Counted from the first letter of the stretch, positions 50,191 through 59,338 are shown. The stretch: DNA of 64,000 nucleotides from Thermocatellispora tengchongensis (GCF_014202315.1 NZ_JACHGN010000019.1:1-64000), one strand, 5' to 3'. Numbers and translations: made by a program. The notes: generated from the sequence alone by a model not told the origin.

Positions 50191-50272
50191 CGCCTCGTCC
50201 TCTCTTCTCAGGGTCGGGGGTGGTGGCCCCGGGCGGCCGGGCCTCACTCGGCAGCCGGCCGCCCGGGCGCGA

Positions 50273-51802
50273 TCAGAAGCCGGCCTGCGGGATCATCCCG
50301 GTGCCGGAGATGACCGAGATGGACTCGGCGCGGCGGTCGGGCATGAACGCCAGGTAGTTGTAGACCTGGAGCCGGACCTGCAGGGTGCCGGACAGCACCT
50401 CGGACAGGACGCGGCTGCGCATGCCGCCCTCCCACAGGTACTGGTCGGAGGTCCGCAGCGTGATCGTGCGGGTCTCGTTCGTGGCGGCGCCGAGGTTGGT
50501 CGGCATGTTGCCGGCCAGGATCACCGGCGTGCCGACCGTGAGCCGGCCGACCGGACCCTCGGCGGCCTCGCCGGTCTGCAGCGCCAACGCATTGAACGGG
50601 CCATGCTGCTCCGGCAGGATCAGCGGCCGGCTGTTCCCGTCGAGCTGGGAGCAGGCCCAGTACCAGATCGCCGGGTGCACGAATGTCGCGGTCGCCGGCA
50701 TCTTCCGCTTGGTGAAAATCTGGGAGACCGACTGGACCCACGGCACCCACATCTCCGGCAGCGTCGGGTCCGCGTCGGTGTAGGTCACCGCGTTGATGCC
50801 CGCGACCGTGAGCAGACCCTTGAGCTGCGTGCCGGTGCCGGTGCCCGCGATGATCTGCAGCTCCTTGCGCATCGCGTAGTCGGCCAGCAGGTCGGCGAAC
50901 ACGACCTCGTCGAAGGAGATCGGGCTCTGGTCCAGGAGCTGCAGGGCGATGTCCTGCTGACCGGCGAGGGTCTTGACCGGAGCGCTCACGAACGTGTCGG
51001 TCAGGTCCACGCTCGTGACCGCGCCGCCATCGGCCTGCATGCCGGTCTGCGTGCCGGTCGCGACCTTCGGCACGTTGATCGAGTCGGTGCCGGGCGGCAG
51101 AGTCAGGTTCCGCACGCTGTTGGCGATCGGCGAGCCGAAGCGAGCGAAGTCGATGTACTCATCGATCAGCCACAGCGGCGGCACGAAGTACCCGCCCTGG
51201 CCGTCAGTGCGGTTCGGCGCGACCCGCTGCTCGGGGGCGCCGCGCTCGAACAGCGACTCCAGGCCGCGCCGGTGGTGGCCGAGGTCGCGGTCGAGCTGTT
51301 CCAGGTCGCCCCGGGCACGGGCGAGGCGGCGCTGCTCGCGCTTGGGCAGATCCACGTCCAGCTCCTGGGCGTGGCGCTGCAGCCGCTCGCGGGCCGCCTG
51401 CACACCGCCGTCGCCGTCGCCGCGGTTGAGCTCGGTACGCGCGAGGTCGAGCCAGTAGGAGTGCCGGCGGCCGCGGCCGTACTGCGTGGGCTCCGACAGC
51501 ACCTCGACCCGGGGGCGGTGGGGGTCCTCCGGGCCGGTCTGGCCGAGCTTGGCGGCGAGCTGGTCGGCGTTGGCGCGGCGCTGCTGGGCGGCCTCCACCT
51601 CCTCCACGCGGGCGCGGGCCTCGGCGATCTCCGCATCGTGGGCGCGCAGCGCCGCGGCCGCGGCATCGAACGCGCTGCGCTCCTCCTCGGTCAGGTTGCG
51701 GCTCTCGGCCTTCGGCTTCTCCAGGACCGCGGTCAGCTCGCTTTCGAGCGCGGCCCTCTTGGCCAGCAGCTCCTGAAGCTGCTGGCGCAGGAACTCCAGC
51801 AT
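50273..51802 (-). CDS. HK97-family major capsid protein with N-terminal delta/scaffold region
   Basis: A 509-residue protein. Residues 1-170 are a helical delta domain (EFLRQQLQELLAKRAALESE) that is presumably cleaved by the adjacent protease. The capsid domain has the HK97 pattern: GGYFVPPLWLIDEYIDFARF, SINVPKVATGTQTGMQADGG, FADLLADYAMRKELQIIAGT, and a C-terminal VQVYNYLAFMPDRRAES-type strand. Longer than the usual 385-430 because of an extended delta region. Confidence 0.92.
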   Translation of the reverse strand: MLEFLRQQLQELLAKRAALESELTAVLEKPKAESRNLTEEERSAFDAAAAALRAHDAEIAEARARVEEVEAAQQRRANADQLAAKLGQTGPEDPHRPRVEVLSEPTQYGRGRRHSYWLDLARTELNRGDGDGGVQAARERLQRHAQELDVDLPKREQRRLARARGDLEQLDRDLGHHRRGLESLFERGAPEQRVAPNRTDGQGGYFVPPLWLIDEYIDFARFGSPIANSVRNLTLPPGTDSINVPKVATGTQTGMQADGGAVTSVDLTDTFVSAPVKTLAGQQDIALQLLDQSPISFDEVVFADLLADYAMRKELQIIAGTGTGTQLKGLLTVAGINAVTYTDADPTLPEMWVPWVQSVSQIFTKRKMPATATFVHPAIWYWACSQLDGNSRPLILPEQHGPFNALALQTGEAAEGPVGRLTVGTPVILAGNMPTNLGAATNETRTITLRTSDQYLWEGGMRSRVLSEVLSGTLQVRLQVYNYLAFMPDRRAESISVISGTGMIPQAGF

Positions 51803-51929
51803 GGAGTCCTCCCATCTACTGTTCGGGGGTCGCGCCTGCGATCCGCGGTGGTGGCGGCAGTGGTGGCACGCAGGCGCGCGTGCTCCGGCTGCGGCTCCGG
51901 CACGTCGGGTGAGCAGGCGTACAGGGGGA

Positions 51930-52616
51930 TCAGCGGCCGAGCAGCAGGGCGTGCGCCTCTGCCTCGGCCAGGCCCAACGGGTAGACCCGCCGGGAGTCTG
52001 GGGCGCCGTCCAGGCGGCGCTGCAGGCGGGCGATCAGCGCCCGAGCCTCCTCCTCCGGAAGCTGGTCGAGCTGGGCGGCGCGCACAGCCTCGACCGAGGT
52101 CTCGGGGTTGGCGCCGAAGTTCACCACCGACACGTCGCCGCGGTGCATGTCCACCTCAAGGATGTCCCGCTGGTCGTAGTCCGGGGACCACTGCGACTTC
52201 CCGTAGGGCACGCGGAACGCGAACGACATCTCATCCACGTTGCCGTCCTCGATGGCGATCACCATGTCACGCACGTCCGAGCGGGTCGCGTTGACCTGCG
52301 CGCGCATGTGCAGGCCCTGGGAGTCCTCGGAGAGCTCCAGGGTGCCGGCCTTGGTGTAGGCCATGGACAGGCCCCGATGGTTGAGCAGGAGCTGCACCTG
52401 CGGGTGCTCGGACAGGGTCTTGGCGAACGCGCCCGCCCTGATGACCTCGGTGTAAGGGCCGTACCAGTCGTACATCTCGTACGGCGCCTCCGTCACGGAC
52501 GCGTAGCCCTCCACGATGGTGGGGCCGCCGCCGCCCTGGGCACGCACCTCCAGCCGCACCGGGTAGGCCCGGCGCTCCAGGCCGGAAATCTTCGCGCGGT
52601 CGCTCTTGTCAGGCAC
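51930..52616 (-). CDS. HK97-family prohead protease
   Basis: A 228-residue protein starting at GTG 52616. It shows the herpes-like protease pattern: IVEGYASVTEAPYEMYDWYG, the catalytic-site His in QLLLNHRGLSMAYT, the Ser in EMSFAFRVPYGKSQW and VSVVNFGANPETS. It matures the capsid precursor encoded just downstream. Its start overlaps the end of the portal gene. Confidence 0.93.
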   Translation of the reverse strand: MPDKSDRAKISGLERRAYPVRLEVRAQGGGGPTIVEGYASVTEAPYEMYDWYGPYTEVIRAGAFAKTLSEHPQVQLLLNHRGLSMAYTKAGTLELSEDSQGLHMRAQVNATRSDVRDMVIAIEDGNVDEMSFAFRVPYGKSQWSPDYDQRDILEVDMHRGDVSVVNFGANPETSVEAVRAAQLDQLPEEEARALIARLQRRLDGAPDSRRVYPLGLAEAEAHALLLGR

Positions 52617-53784
52617 GGCTACCTCCCGAGTCGCTGGTGGGTGCAGGGCTGGGCAGGCTGTCGAACTCGGCCTGCTGTTCAGGCGTCAGCGGCGGCAGGT
52701 CCTCCAGCTCGCGCGCCTCGGACGGGGCCTGGATACGGTTGCGGATCGCGAGCTGGTAGGCGCGGTAGCGGGTGAGGATGTCCGTGCGCAGCAGCGCGCC
52801 GCGGTTGATCCGCACGTACTGGCCGCGCGGCAGCATGGCCGACAGCGCTCGCTCCAGCCGGACCAGCCACGGGTCCAGCGCGTAGATCAGGAGCTGGATG
52901 TTGCGCTCCTGGATGTTCTGGTAGGTGAGCGCCCCGCCGGTCTCGTACCCCAACACCTCGGCCAGACCGGGCCCGAAGATGCGGCAGCACTCGATGCTGG
53001 TCAGCTTGTGCGTCTCCAGGAACTGCGACTCCTCAGGCGCGATCTGGATCGCCTGGTACTCCCAGTCGCCGCCGAGCACCACCGGCTCACGACGCCCACT
53101 CACCGCGGCGAGGAATCGGGTCTTGGCCACCCTGGCCGCGGTCTCGTTCAGGCTCGCGGTCGTCTTCAAGATCGCGGTCGGGTGTCCGCCGTCCTCGAAG
53201 AACTGGTTGCCGAACCGCAGCACGTTCAGGCCCAGGCCGATGGTCGCCGCATGGTGTCCGATCGGAGACAGGCCCTGGATGCGGCCCGGCATCGGATAGG
53301 CGCGCTGGTGCCAGATGTCCGAAGTCGGAATCTGGGTGCCGGCCACACGCCACTCGACCTCGCCCGTGGTCGGATCGCGGCGCACGCCGATCTCATCCGG
53401 GTGCTGCATCACGATCTGCGTCGGCAGGCCGCGGGGGCCGCGTGCGGCGATGATGCCCACGGCGTTGCCGCGCAGCATCTCGCTGGCCAGCACCTGATAG
53501 GCCCAATCGCCGTACCCGTAGCCATCGCCGGCCGGGTCCTCCATCCACGTGGGCAGATCGATCTGCCGCGTGCTGGTGCCCGTTCCATCGAACGCGTCCA
53601 GGGGCAGCATGCCCGCGGTGCCGGCGATCAGCGACACCGACGCCCACACCGCGATCTTCTGCAGCGAGACCTCGGTGGCGCGTAGATCCACCCCAGCGCC
53701 GGCCGCGCCGGCCTGGCTGGGCGGGGGGATCACCCACCGGCTGGGGTGAAAGATCCGCTGCTCGCTGCCGAAGAACAGGCTCAT
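52609..53784 (-). CDS. Phage portal protein (HK97/SPP1-like)
   Basis: A 391-residue protein from ATG 53784. Motifs include MQHPDEIGVRRDPTTGEVEW, SDIWHQRAYPMPGRIQGLSP and RFGNQFFEDGGHPTAILKT, then AEVLGYETGGALTYQNIQER, all characteristic of HK97-like portals. It forms the dodecameric DNA gate. Longer frame upstream to 54015 is not part of the family. Downstream of terminase, upstream of protease, as usual. Confidence 0.93.
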   Translation of the reverse strand: MSLFFGSEQRIFHPSRWVIPPPSQAGAAGAGVDLRATEVSLQKIAVWASVSLIAGTAGMLPLDAFDGTGTSTRQIDLPTWMEDPAGDGYGYGDWAYQVLASEMLRGNAVGIIAARGPRGLPTQIVMQHPDEIGVRRDPTTGEVEWRVAGTQIPTSDIWHQRAYPMPGRIQGLSPIGHHAATIGLGLNVLRFGNQFFEDGGHPTAILKTTASLNETAARVAKTRFLAAVSGRREPVVLGGDWEYQAIQIAPEESQFLETHKLTSIECCRIFGPGLAEVLGYETGGALTYQNIQERNIQLLIYALDPWLVRLERALSAMLPRGQYVRINRGALLRTDILTRYRAYQLAIRNRIQAPSEARELEDLPPLTPEQQAEFDSLPSPAPTSDSGGSRA

Positions 53785-54008
53785 ATCGACACCTCGCGGC
53801 GCTGACTCAGGCGCGCGTATGCGCGGTCGACCAGAATCAGCGCCCCCAGGGTCATCCACCCGGCCGGCGGCCAGGCCAGCCACGCTCCGTAGGAGACCGA
53901 GGCCAGACCCACCAGGCCCGGCCCGGCCTGGCGCAGGACCCTCACCACCGTCCCGGCCGGGCCCGCGGTGGCCACCATCACGGCCCCCAGGCGCGCGCGT
54001 ACGCTCAT
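53781..54008 (-). CDS. Small phage membrane protein
   Basis: A 75-residue protein from ATG 54008 with one or two hydrophobic helices (GLVGLASVSYGAWLAWPPAG, WMTLGALILVDRAYA). Its stop overlaps the portal start as ATGA. It lies in the gap between terminase and portal; function unknown. Confidence 0.65.
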   Translation of the reverse strand: MSVRARLGAVMVATAGPAGTVVRVLRQAGPGLVGLASVSYGAWLAWPPAGWMTLGALILVDRAYARLSQRREVSI

Positions 54009-54019
54009 CGCCCACCCCC

Positions 54020-55477
54020 TCACCAGATGTTGTTCAGCGGGTCGACCTCGGCCGGCGCGGTCGCCAGGCCCCACGCGGCACCGGTGACCGCGACGATGGG
54101 GGAGATGTCCACGCTGGCGTGACGCCGGGCCCACCCCCAGCCGCCGTCCCCGATGACTCGCTTGACGGCGCCCGCCACCGCGGTGGTCAGCGGCGCCTGT
54201 CCGATCGTGCGGAACTGGCCCTGCTCGATCAGGTCGTACAGGCCACCGCACGCCTGGGCCATGTCCCGGGCGCCCATCACGGTGACCTCCAGGCCCGCCT
54301 GCTGCAGCGGCGCGATCAGGCTCCCGGCCGGGCCGGCACCGTCCACGACGATCGCCAGCGGCCGGTGGTCGGCGGCGAGCTGGGCGGCGCGCTCGACCAT
54401 CCACCCGGTGCCGCGCTCGTAGGCGATCAGCTCGCCGTGCACGCGCCCGTCCGCGCGGCGGCCGGCCACCGCGATGACGCCCATGCTGCGGTCGGGCGGG
54501 ACGTCCAGGCACAGCGCGATCGCACCCGAGCGGCGCGAGCCAGGGTCGATGCAGGAGGTCCACAGCTCCTCGCCGATGACCTGCCAGCCGCCCTCCTCCA
54601 TCGGGTAGGTGCCGATCCCGAGCCGCTCGCGGGCGAAGGATTCGGGGTCCATCGCCCGCAGCTCCTTGGCGATGTAGTCCTCGGAGATCCGGATGCCGAG
54701 CGCAGGGTTGGCCATGGCCCACAGCCCGCGGTCGGCCAGCGCCGTCTTGACGTCGGCCAGGGGCCGGCCCTGCAGACGCGACAGGGTGTCGTCCGGGGCG
54801 CTGTACTCGTGGAAGCACAGCGACGGGTCATCGCCGGCGAGGCCCCGCTGGCGTACGGCGCCGAGCTGATAGGAGTCCTCGAACCCGGCCGAAGACCCGT
54901 AGAACAACTGCGGGTTGCGGCGGGCGGACATCGTGGGGAGAAGCGCGGCCATCTCGGCCGGGCCGAGCCGGAACGCCTCGTCCATGATGTTGCAGTCACC
55001 GGAGAAGCCACGGCCGGAGGAACGCGAGCGGGCGATGATCCGCAGTCGCTGCCCCGACAGCAGCTCGATGCCCTCCTCACCGTGGCTGGTGATGACGCGG
55101 CGCACGCGCCGGCGATAGGCGTCCTTGCCGTCGATCAGGTCCTTGATCCGCAGGAACATCTCGCTAGCCGTCTTGAACTCGTGGGCGCTGTAGAGGATCA
55201 GCCGCTCATCGAACAGGAACAGCCCAGCGAGCACGCGCGCCTCGAAGATCCCGCCCTTGCCGTTCTGGCGGCTGACGATGATGCCGCACTCGAAGCACAC
55301 CCACATACCGCGCTCGTCCTCGGCCTGGGCGTCGTTGAGGAACAACTGCTGCCAGGGGTCCAGGACCAGACCGACGTCCGCGGCGAGCTCGGCCACCTCG
55401 GGCCCGCTGGTGTGGGTGTAGGGCGGGACCGAGCGGATGCGCGGGACCTGGCAGCCCAGGGCCAGAGCGGCGGTCAC
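54020..55477 (-). CDS. Terminase large subunit
   Basis: A 485-residue packaging motor. The ATPase domain has an atypical Walker A (SRQNGKG, about residue 70) and a Walker B-like DCNIMDEAFRLGP. The nuclease domain has ALCLDVPPDRSMGVIAVAGR and AIVVDGAGPAGSLIAPLQQA with metal-binding Asp residues. Its start is overlapped by the small subunit's stop (ATGA), consistent with translational coupling. Confidence 0.94.
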   Translation of the reverse strand: MTAALALGCQVPRIRSVPPYTHTSGPEVAELAADVGLVLDPWQQLFLNDAQAEDERGMWVCFECGIIVSRQNGKGGIFEARVLAGLFLFDERLILYSAHEFKTASEMFLRIKDLIDGKDAYRRRVRRVITSHGEEGIELLSGQRLRIIARSRSSGRGFSGDCNIMDEAFRLGPAEMAALLPTMSARRNPQLFYGSSAGFEDSYQLGAVRQRGLAGDDPSLCFHEYSAPDDTLSRLQGRPLADVKTALADRGLWAMANPALGIRISEDYIAKELRAMDPESFARERLGIGTYPMEEGGWQVIGEELWTSCIDPGSRRSGAIALCLDVPPDRSMGVIAVAGRRADGRVHGELIAYERGTGWMVERAAQLAADHRPLAIVVDGAGPAGSLIAPLQQAGLEVTVMGARDMAQACGGLYDLIEQGQFRTIGQAPLTTAVAGAVKRVIGDGGWGWARRHASVDISPIVAVTGAAWGLATAPAEVDPLNNIW

Positions 55478-55779
55478 GCCTGCTGCTCCTGCTGCTCCTG
55501 GCGGCGCTTGCGCTGCTGGCGGCGCTGACGCAGTTCGTCCAGGTTGTCAGCGACGGGCTTCTTCGTCCCGACGCGGCCGAGCTCGACCAGCGTACGGCGC
55601 AGCTCGGCCGCCAGGCGAGCCTGCTCGCCCGGCTCCAGGTTGCCGGCGTCCAGGCGCTTGGCGAGCTCCAGCGCCACCGCGGTGTACGCCTCGATGCCCG
55701 TACGATCCGCGAGCGCTCGAACATCTTTTCGAACGGCGCGCTCGTGGGCACCGATCGGCCGCCGCTCGGCCACGATCAC
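55474..55779 (-). CDS. Terminase small subunit-like protein
   Basis: A 101-residue basic helical protein from GTG 55779. It has a central helical bundle (GIEAYTAVALELAKRLDAGN, EQARLAAELRRTLVELGRVG) and a Gln/Arg-rich C-terminus. Size and place directly before the large subunit support the role, though sequence conservation in this family is low. Confidence 0.75.
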   Translation of the reverse strand: MIVAERRPIGAHERAVRKDVRALADRTGIEAYTAVALELAKRLDAGNLEPGEQARLAAELRRTLVELGRVGTKKPVADNLDELRQRRQQRKRRQEQQEQQA

Positions 55780-55956
55780 CCCCTGGTTTGCGCACGTGGG
55801 GAGAGAAACGGGAGCGGATGGACTGGGGTCCCCCAGCTCGCAGTCAAAAACGCTCTGACCTGCGGAAACGCGAATGTCCGATTCGGTTCGGATTTCGCGC
55901 GAGCACCCCGAGTTCGCATCGCACCAGGTCAGGGCATGTGTGCATGCCTCGCCGCG

Positions 55957-56244
55957 TCACCAGTCCTCGGACGTGGGCAGCGCGCGCCCGCGCGAGCCGA
56001 GGCGGTTGCCCCTGCTGCTGTTGCAGTGCCGGTGCGCCGGCCTCAGCAGGCGAGGATCTCGCGGCGCTCCGCCGAGGCTGATCGGGTCCACGTGGTCAGC
56101 GGTCCAGCTCTCCCGGTGAGTGGCGGGCAACGTCTTGTCGATCGGTTCGCCGCACAGCCAGCACACCTCACTGCCGGGGCTGTCGCGCAGCCGCTTCCAT
56201 ATGCGGCGCCACGGGCGGCCCGTGCGCCCCTTGCTACGCGCCAT
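55957..56244 (-). CDS. HNH endonuclease
   Basis: A 95-residue protein starting MARSKGRTGRP behind GGAGGA. HNH features: CWLCGEPIDK (zinc cysteines), SWTADHVDPISLGG (catalytic His) and LRPAHRHCNSSRGNRLG. HNH nucleases next to terminase genes are needed for cos-type packaging in many siphoviruses. First gene of the late operon. Confidence 0.9.
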   Translation of the reverse strand: MARSKGRTGRPWRRIWKRLRDSPGSEVCWLCGEPIDKTLPATHRESWTADHVDPISLGGAPRDPRLLRPAHRHCNSSRGNRLGSRGRALPTSEDW

Positions 56245-56447
56245 GGCGAGTTCCTCCGACATGGAGTGCGGGCGGGCGGCAGGGCCCAGGACCAGTGAAT
56301 CCTGCCACCCGCTCCAGCTTCCCGGGGCGCCGACCACGGGAAGATCATCTATCGTCTCGGCCACGGCCGCCTCGGATGGCGAGGGAAGGTCCGGGGCGGC
56401 CGCGGGGCCCTGCAGGCCGAACGGTCCCGGGGGCCGAACATGCGAAA

Positions 56448-56467
56448 GCCCCGCTCGCGGGCGGGGC
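56448..56467 (-). terminator. Terminator hairpin in the late leader
   Basis: GCCCCGC/GCGGGGC stem with a 6-base loop, followed on the minus strand by TTT. It lies between the early hypothetical gene at 56,726 and the HNH gene. Confidence 0.65.
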
Positions 56468-56568
56468 CTGTCCTGCGGGCACAGTTCACCTCGCAGGTCT
56501 TCAGCCTGACATACAGACGATCATGACGGCAAGTCGGCGCGCGCCGCTCGCCGCGGCTACGATGGGGG

Positions 56569-56586
56569 CAACTCCTCTGGGAGTTG
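56569..56586. promoter_or_regulatory. Perfect 7-4-7 palindrome overlapping a TTGACA box
   Basis: CAACTCC-TCTG-GGAGTTG. It overlaps the TTGACA on the minus strand by two bases, a plausible repressor or activator site. Confidence 0.5.
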
Positions 56587-56725
56587 TCAACCTGCTGGGA
56601 CCGGCGAGCTTGCCATACAGCGCTTCGGCGCCGCTCGCCGGTCCCGTTGGTTTCGGGGGGTTGACGTCGTGAGAGGGGCGGGCGTGGGGTGCCGCCCCGG
56701 GCGGGGTGCCCGGGGCGGCGACGGT

Positions 56726-57106
56726 TCAGCTTGCGTCGAACCGTTCTTCCAGGACCTGCAGGAGCGTGGCGAACCGGAGGAGTCCGAACTCCGCCGCGTC
56801 CAGTCGCCAGGGGGTCACCCCGGCTTCCTGAGCGAGGCCGCCCAGCTCGTACACGGTGAACCACTCAAGTACGAGCTTGTCCAGGATGGAGACGGTCAGT
56901 TCGTCCATGGGCTGGATTTCGAGGTAGGTCCGGGCCCTCTGGAGGGTGACCAGGGCCTCGCCCGGCTCCCAGTCCTCGGTGAGCGGGCTCAGCGTGAGGG
57001 GCAGGGGGAGCCGCTGGAGGGTCTTCTCCAGCATGCGGTAGGCCCCGAGCAGATTCTCGCTGATCCACTCCAGCCGCTCGTGCGGGTCGCTGTGATCCAC
57101 GACCAC
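56726..57106 (-). CDS. Hypothetical phage protein beside the regulatory region
   Basis: A 126-residue mainly helical, acidic protein from GTG 57106 with GAGGAGAA upstream. Opening VDHSDPHERLEWISENLLGA; central EPGEALVTLQRARTYLEIQP. No family recognised. It is divergent from the HTH gene at 57222 and may share its control. Confidence 0.7.
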   Translation of the reverse strand: MVVDHSDPHERLEWISENLLGAYRMLEKTLQRLPLPLTLSPLTEDWEPGEALVTLQRARTYLEIQPMDELTVSILDKLVLEWFTVYELGGLAQEAGVTPWRLDAAEFGLLRFATLLQVLEERFDAS

Positions 57107-57116
57107 TTCTCCTCTC

Positions 57117-57201
57117 TTGACTTGTCAACGTGCTGCCGGTTCGGGGTTGCCACCCCCTTGCCGACATCTCCAGTATGACATAAGCCTTGCGGTATCGCAA
57201 G
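57117..57201. promoter_or_regulatory. Divergent regulatory region with two palindromes
   Basis: TTGAC-TT-GTCAA (57117-57128) and CTTGCG-GTAT-CGCAAG (57186-57201) are perfect inverted repeats between the two divergent genes. They are candidate operators for a prophage switch. TATGACAT at 57174-57181 could be a -10 region. Confidence 0.5.
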
Positions 57202-57221
57202 TCTTCTGACATGCTGAATCC

Positions 57222-57617
57222 ATGACCACGGAGAACACGACCTCGCGCGAGCTGGAGATCGTCAACGCTGTCCGGCGCGTAGCCGTCGCGCTGGGCTACG
57301 ACGATGCGGAGGCGGCCAGAGTCGCCCAGGACCTGGAGCAGGACGGACGGGAGGACTGGAGCAGCGCCGAGCTGCTGCTGCTGGCGCTGGGCGAGCTCAC
57401 CAAGCGCGATCCCGACCGGCGCGACCTGGTGAGCGCGGCCGAGGCGGCGGAGATACTCGGGGTGTCCCGGCAGCGCGTGCACCAGCTCGCCGATCGGGAC
57501 GACTTCCCCCGCCCACGCTATGAGCTCGCGACCGGGAAGCTGTGGACACGCGCGGACATCACGGAGTTCAACAAGCGGTGGGAGCGCAAGACGGGCCGGC
57601 CGCGCCGCGCCAAGTGA
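57222..57617 (+). CDS. Helix-turn-helix regulator of the prophage
   Basis: A 131-residue protein. The N-terminal 70 residues are acidic and helical (ELEIVNAVRRVAVALGYDDA). The C-terminal half is a MerR/excisionase-like HTH_17 domain: SAAEAAEILGVSRQRVHQLA, then RPRYELATGKLWTRADITEF. It is the only plus-strand gene between 38 and 64 kb. It sits between early and late gene blocks on the opposite strand, the position of a lysogeny or late-gene regulator; which of these is unknown. Confidence 0.8.
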   Translation: MTTENTTSRELEIVNAVRRVAVALGYDDAEAARVAQDLEQDGREDWSSAELLLLALGELTKRDPDRRDLVSAAEAAEILGVSRQRVHQLADRDDFPRPRYELATGKLWTRADITEFNKRWERKTGRPRRAK

Positions 57618-58103
57618 TCACAGACGCGGGTCGTTCAGCAGCGTGAAGCCGTCCGCGTCCCGCTCGGTGAGGATGCGCACGGAGAACTCCCGGCCGGGCA
57701 GTTCGTTGGCCGGGAGGCCCGCCTGCTCGGCGATGCGTGCGGCGGGCACGCGCAGGGGCGCGGCGGCCGGGTGCAGCGCGGTGCGCAGCTCGGCCCACTC
57801 CCCGACCAGCAGCAGCACCCGCACCACCGAGTTGGGGGCGACGTCCTCGGCGACGTCGGCGGGCGCGGCCGCGGCGGTGCGCGCGGCGAGCAGCCCGTCC
57901 GCGGCCGCGGCCAGGCGCCGCGCCGCCTCCGCCACCACGGTGAGCTGCTCATCGTCCATCTGCTGCAGCGTTGCGCCGAGTCGCTCGGCGTCACGCTGCA
58001 TCGCCCAGCCCATCGCCCCCTGGGCGGTCAGGGTGCGGGCGGCGCGCTGCAGGCCCTGGGTGGCGCGGTACAGGGCTTCCGTAAGGTCGGGCTGATCGGT
58101 CAT
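57618..58103 (-). CDS. Hypothetical early phage protein
   Basis: A 161-residue protein, helical and Ala-rich (EALYRATQGLQRAARTLTAQ, EAARRLAAAADGLLAARTAA), with a more conserved-looking C-terminus ELPGREFSVRILTERDADGF. The C-terminus ends where the convergent HTH gene ends. No family recognised. It is the last gene of the early operon. Confidence 0.65.
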   Translation of the reverse strand: MTDQPDLTEALYRATQGLQRAARTLTAQGAMGWAMQRDAERLGATLQQMDDEQLTVVAEAARRLAAAADGLLAARTAAAAPADVAEDVAPNSVVRVLLLVGEWAELRTALHPAAAPLRVPAARIAEQAGLPANELPGREFSVRILTERDADGFTLLNDPRL

Positions 58104-58139
58104 GGCGTGTCCCTTCGGTGTCGGTTCTATGGTGAGGGG

Positions 58140-59087
58140 TCAGGCGGCACGGCCCGACCGGGCGCGGCGGGCGCGGATGAGGCGGCAGGTGTCGTGTCGG
58201 CATCGGTGACGGCAGGCGGGGCCGTGCAGCTCGTCCAGGCCCTCCAGCAGCGTCATGACCTCGCCGACGCGGTACAGCGGGATCAGGCGCCGCCCCTCGC
58301 GGCGGTAGCCGCGGACGGTCAGGCGGCCGCGGTGGGCCCACTGCCAGATTCGCTCCGGCGTGATCGGGTGGTCCAGGCTGGTCAGCGCGCGGGCGATCTC
58401 GGTCGCGCTGGCCAGCGTGCGCCAGGCAGCGCGCAGCAGCCGGTCCCGCCGCTGGGCCACGTCCCAGATCGCCCCGCAGCGGCACTGCACGCGGCCGGCC
58501 CCTGCACGGGCGTACAGGTGCATCTCGCACTCGCCCTGCATGGTCCAGGCGCCGCAGGGCCCGCAGTACAGAAGATCGGCACCGCGGGTGGTGACGGCCT
58601 GGGCCCGGCGGATGGCGTCCAGGATCTCGTCCACGCCGGCGGCGCCGTGCGGATGCCGCCGGATGGCCTCGGCCCTGCTGGCCAGCCATTCGGCCATCGC
58701 CGGCAAGGTCTCCTCCGGCGGGCGGCGGGGGTTGCGAATCCACCCGCAGGACGGGTGCCCGCAGCCGGTGCGGCCGCACGTGGCACCGCGCGGGCGCGGC
58801 TGCTCCTCATCCAGCATGACGAGGACCCAGGACACCAGGGTGGTCCGCAGGGCCCATGCCACCTCGCTGGCGGCCACGCCGAACGGGATCGGCGTCTCGC
58901 GGCCGGGGCGGCCGCCCGTGCCGGCGCCGAGCCGCTCCTGCCGCGTGATCGCCATCTCCAGGTCCTCATCCATGGCTGGGACGGTGAGCAGCTCCTGGCG
59001 CAACAGGTCCCCGCAGGACCTGCACGCCGGCGCCAGGTCCGGGCTGGGGCGCGCGCATCCCGGGACCCGGCACAGCGGGTAGGTCAC
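58140..59087 (-). CDS. Phage protein with multiple cysteine knuckles and a DNA-binding-like C-terminus
   Basis: A 315-residue protein from GTG 59087 (AGGGAGG upstream; GTGA overlap with the preceding stop). Cysteine pairs: YPLCRVPGCARP and APACRSCGDLL at the N-terminus, CGRTGCGHPSCGW in the middle, LYCGPCGAWTM and VQCRCGAIWDV later. A MerR-like winged segment (RIWQWAHRGRLTVRGYRREG) follows, then CRHRCRHDTC. Proteins of this design occur in actinophages and integrative elements and are probably zinc-binding DNA- or RNA-associated regulators; unproven. Confidence 0.7.
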   Translation of the reverse strand: MTYPLCRVPGCARPSPDLAPACRSCGDLLRQELLTVPAMDEDLEMAITRQERLGAGTGGRPGRETPIPFGVAASEVAWALRTTLVSWVLVMLDEEQPRPRGATCGRTGCGHPSCGWIRNPRRPPEETLPAMAEWLASRAEAIRRHPHGAAGVDEILDAIRRAQAVTTRGADLLYCGPCGAWTMQGECEMHLYARAGAGRVQCRCGAIWDVAQRRDRLLRAAWRTLASATEIARALTSLDHPITPERIWQWAHRGRLTVRGYRREGRRLIPLYRVGEVMTLLEGLDELHGPACRHRCRHDTCRLIRARRARSGRAA

Positions 59088-59338
59088 GGGCACCCTCCCT
59101 GTTCGGTGGCATCGCCCGGCTGGTTGCGGTAGCGCCAGCGCTGCCACCAGGTCGCACGCCGCCAATCGCGGATCTCGATGAGACCGGTGTCGTGGCTGAC
59201 CACGACCCGCCAGAGCATCCGGCACGCCTCGCAGCGCCAAAGGTCGCCAACGGCGCCATCGGCCATGGGAAACCCGCTGGTGTACGGGAGCACGCAGCAA
59301 TGCCGCGAGGCAGGCTCGATGCGGCGGACCCAGATCAT
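59084..59338 (-). CDS. Small phage zinc-knuckle protein
   Basis: An 84-residue protein from ATG 59338. LWRCEACRMLWRVVV supplies a CxxC pair; a further CC is near the N-terminus (RHCCVLPYTS). Basic and Trp-rich. Its stop overlaps the GTG start of the next gene and its start overlaps the previous stop. Confidence 0.65.
   Translation of the reverse strand: MIWVRRIEPASRHCCVLPYTSGFPMADGAVGDLWRCEACRMLWRVVVSHDTGLIEIRDWRRATWWQRWRYRNQPGDATEQGGCP

Larger units (their letters stand above)
56245..56725 (-). promoter_or_regulatory. Late-operon leader: promoter-like site, operator palindrome and terminator
   Basis: About 480 bases without a gene. On the minus strand TTGACA (56590-56585) is followed by the perfect palindrome CAACTCC-N4-GGAGTTG (56569-56586), and further on by a GC-rich hairpin at 56448-56467 with a short T run. 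The order suggests a repressible late promoter followed by an antitermination point. The -10 box is not clear. Confidence 0.45.
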
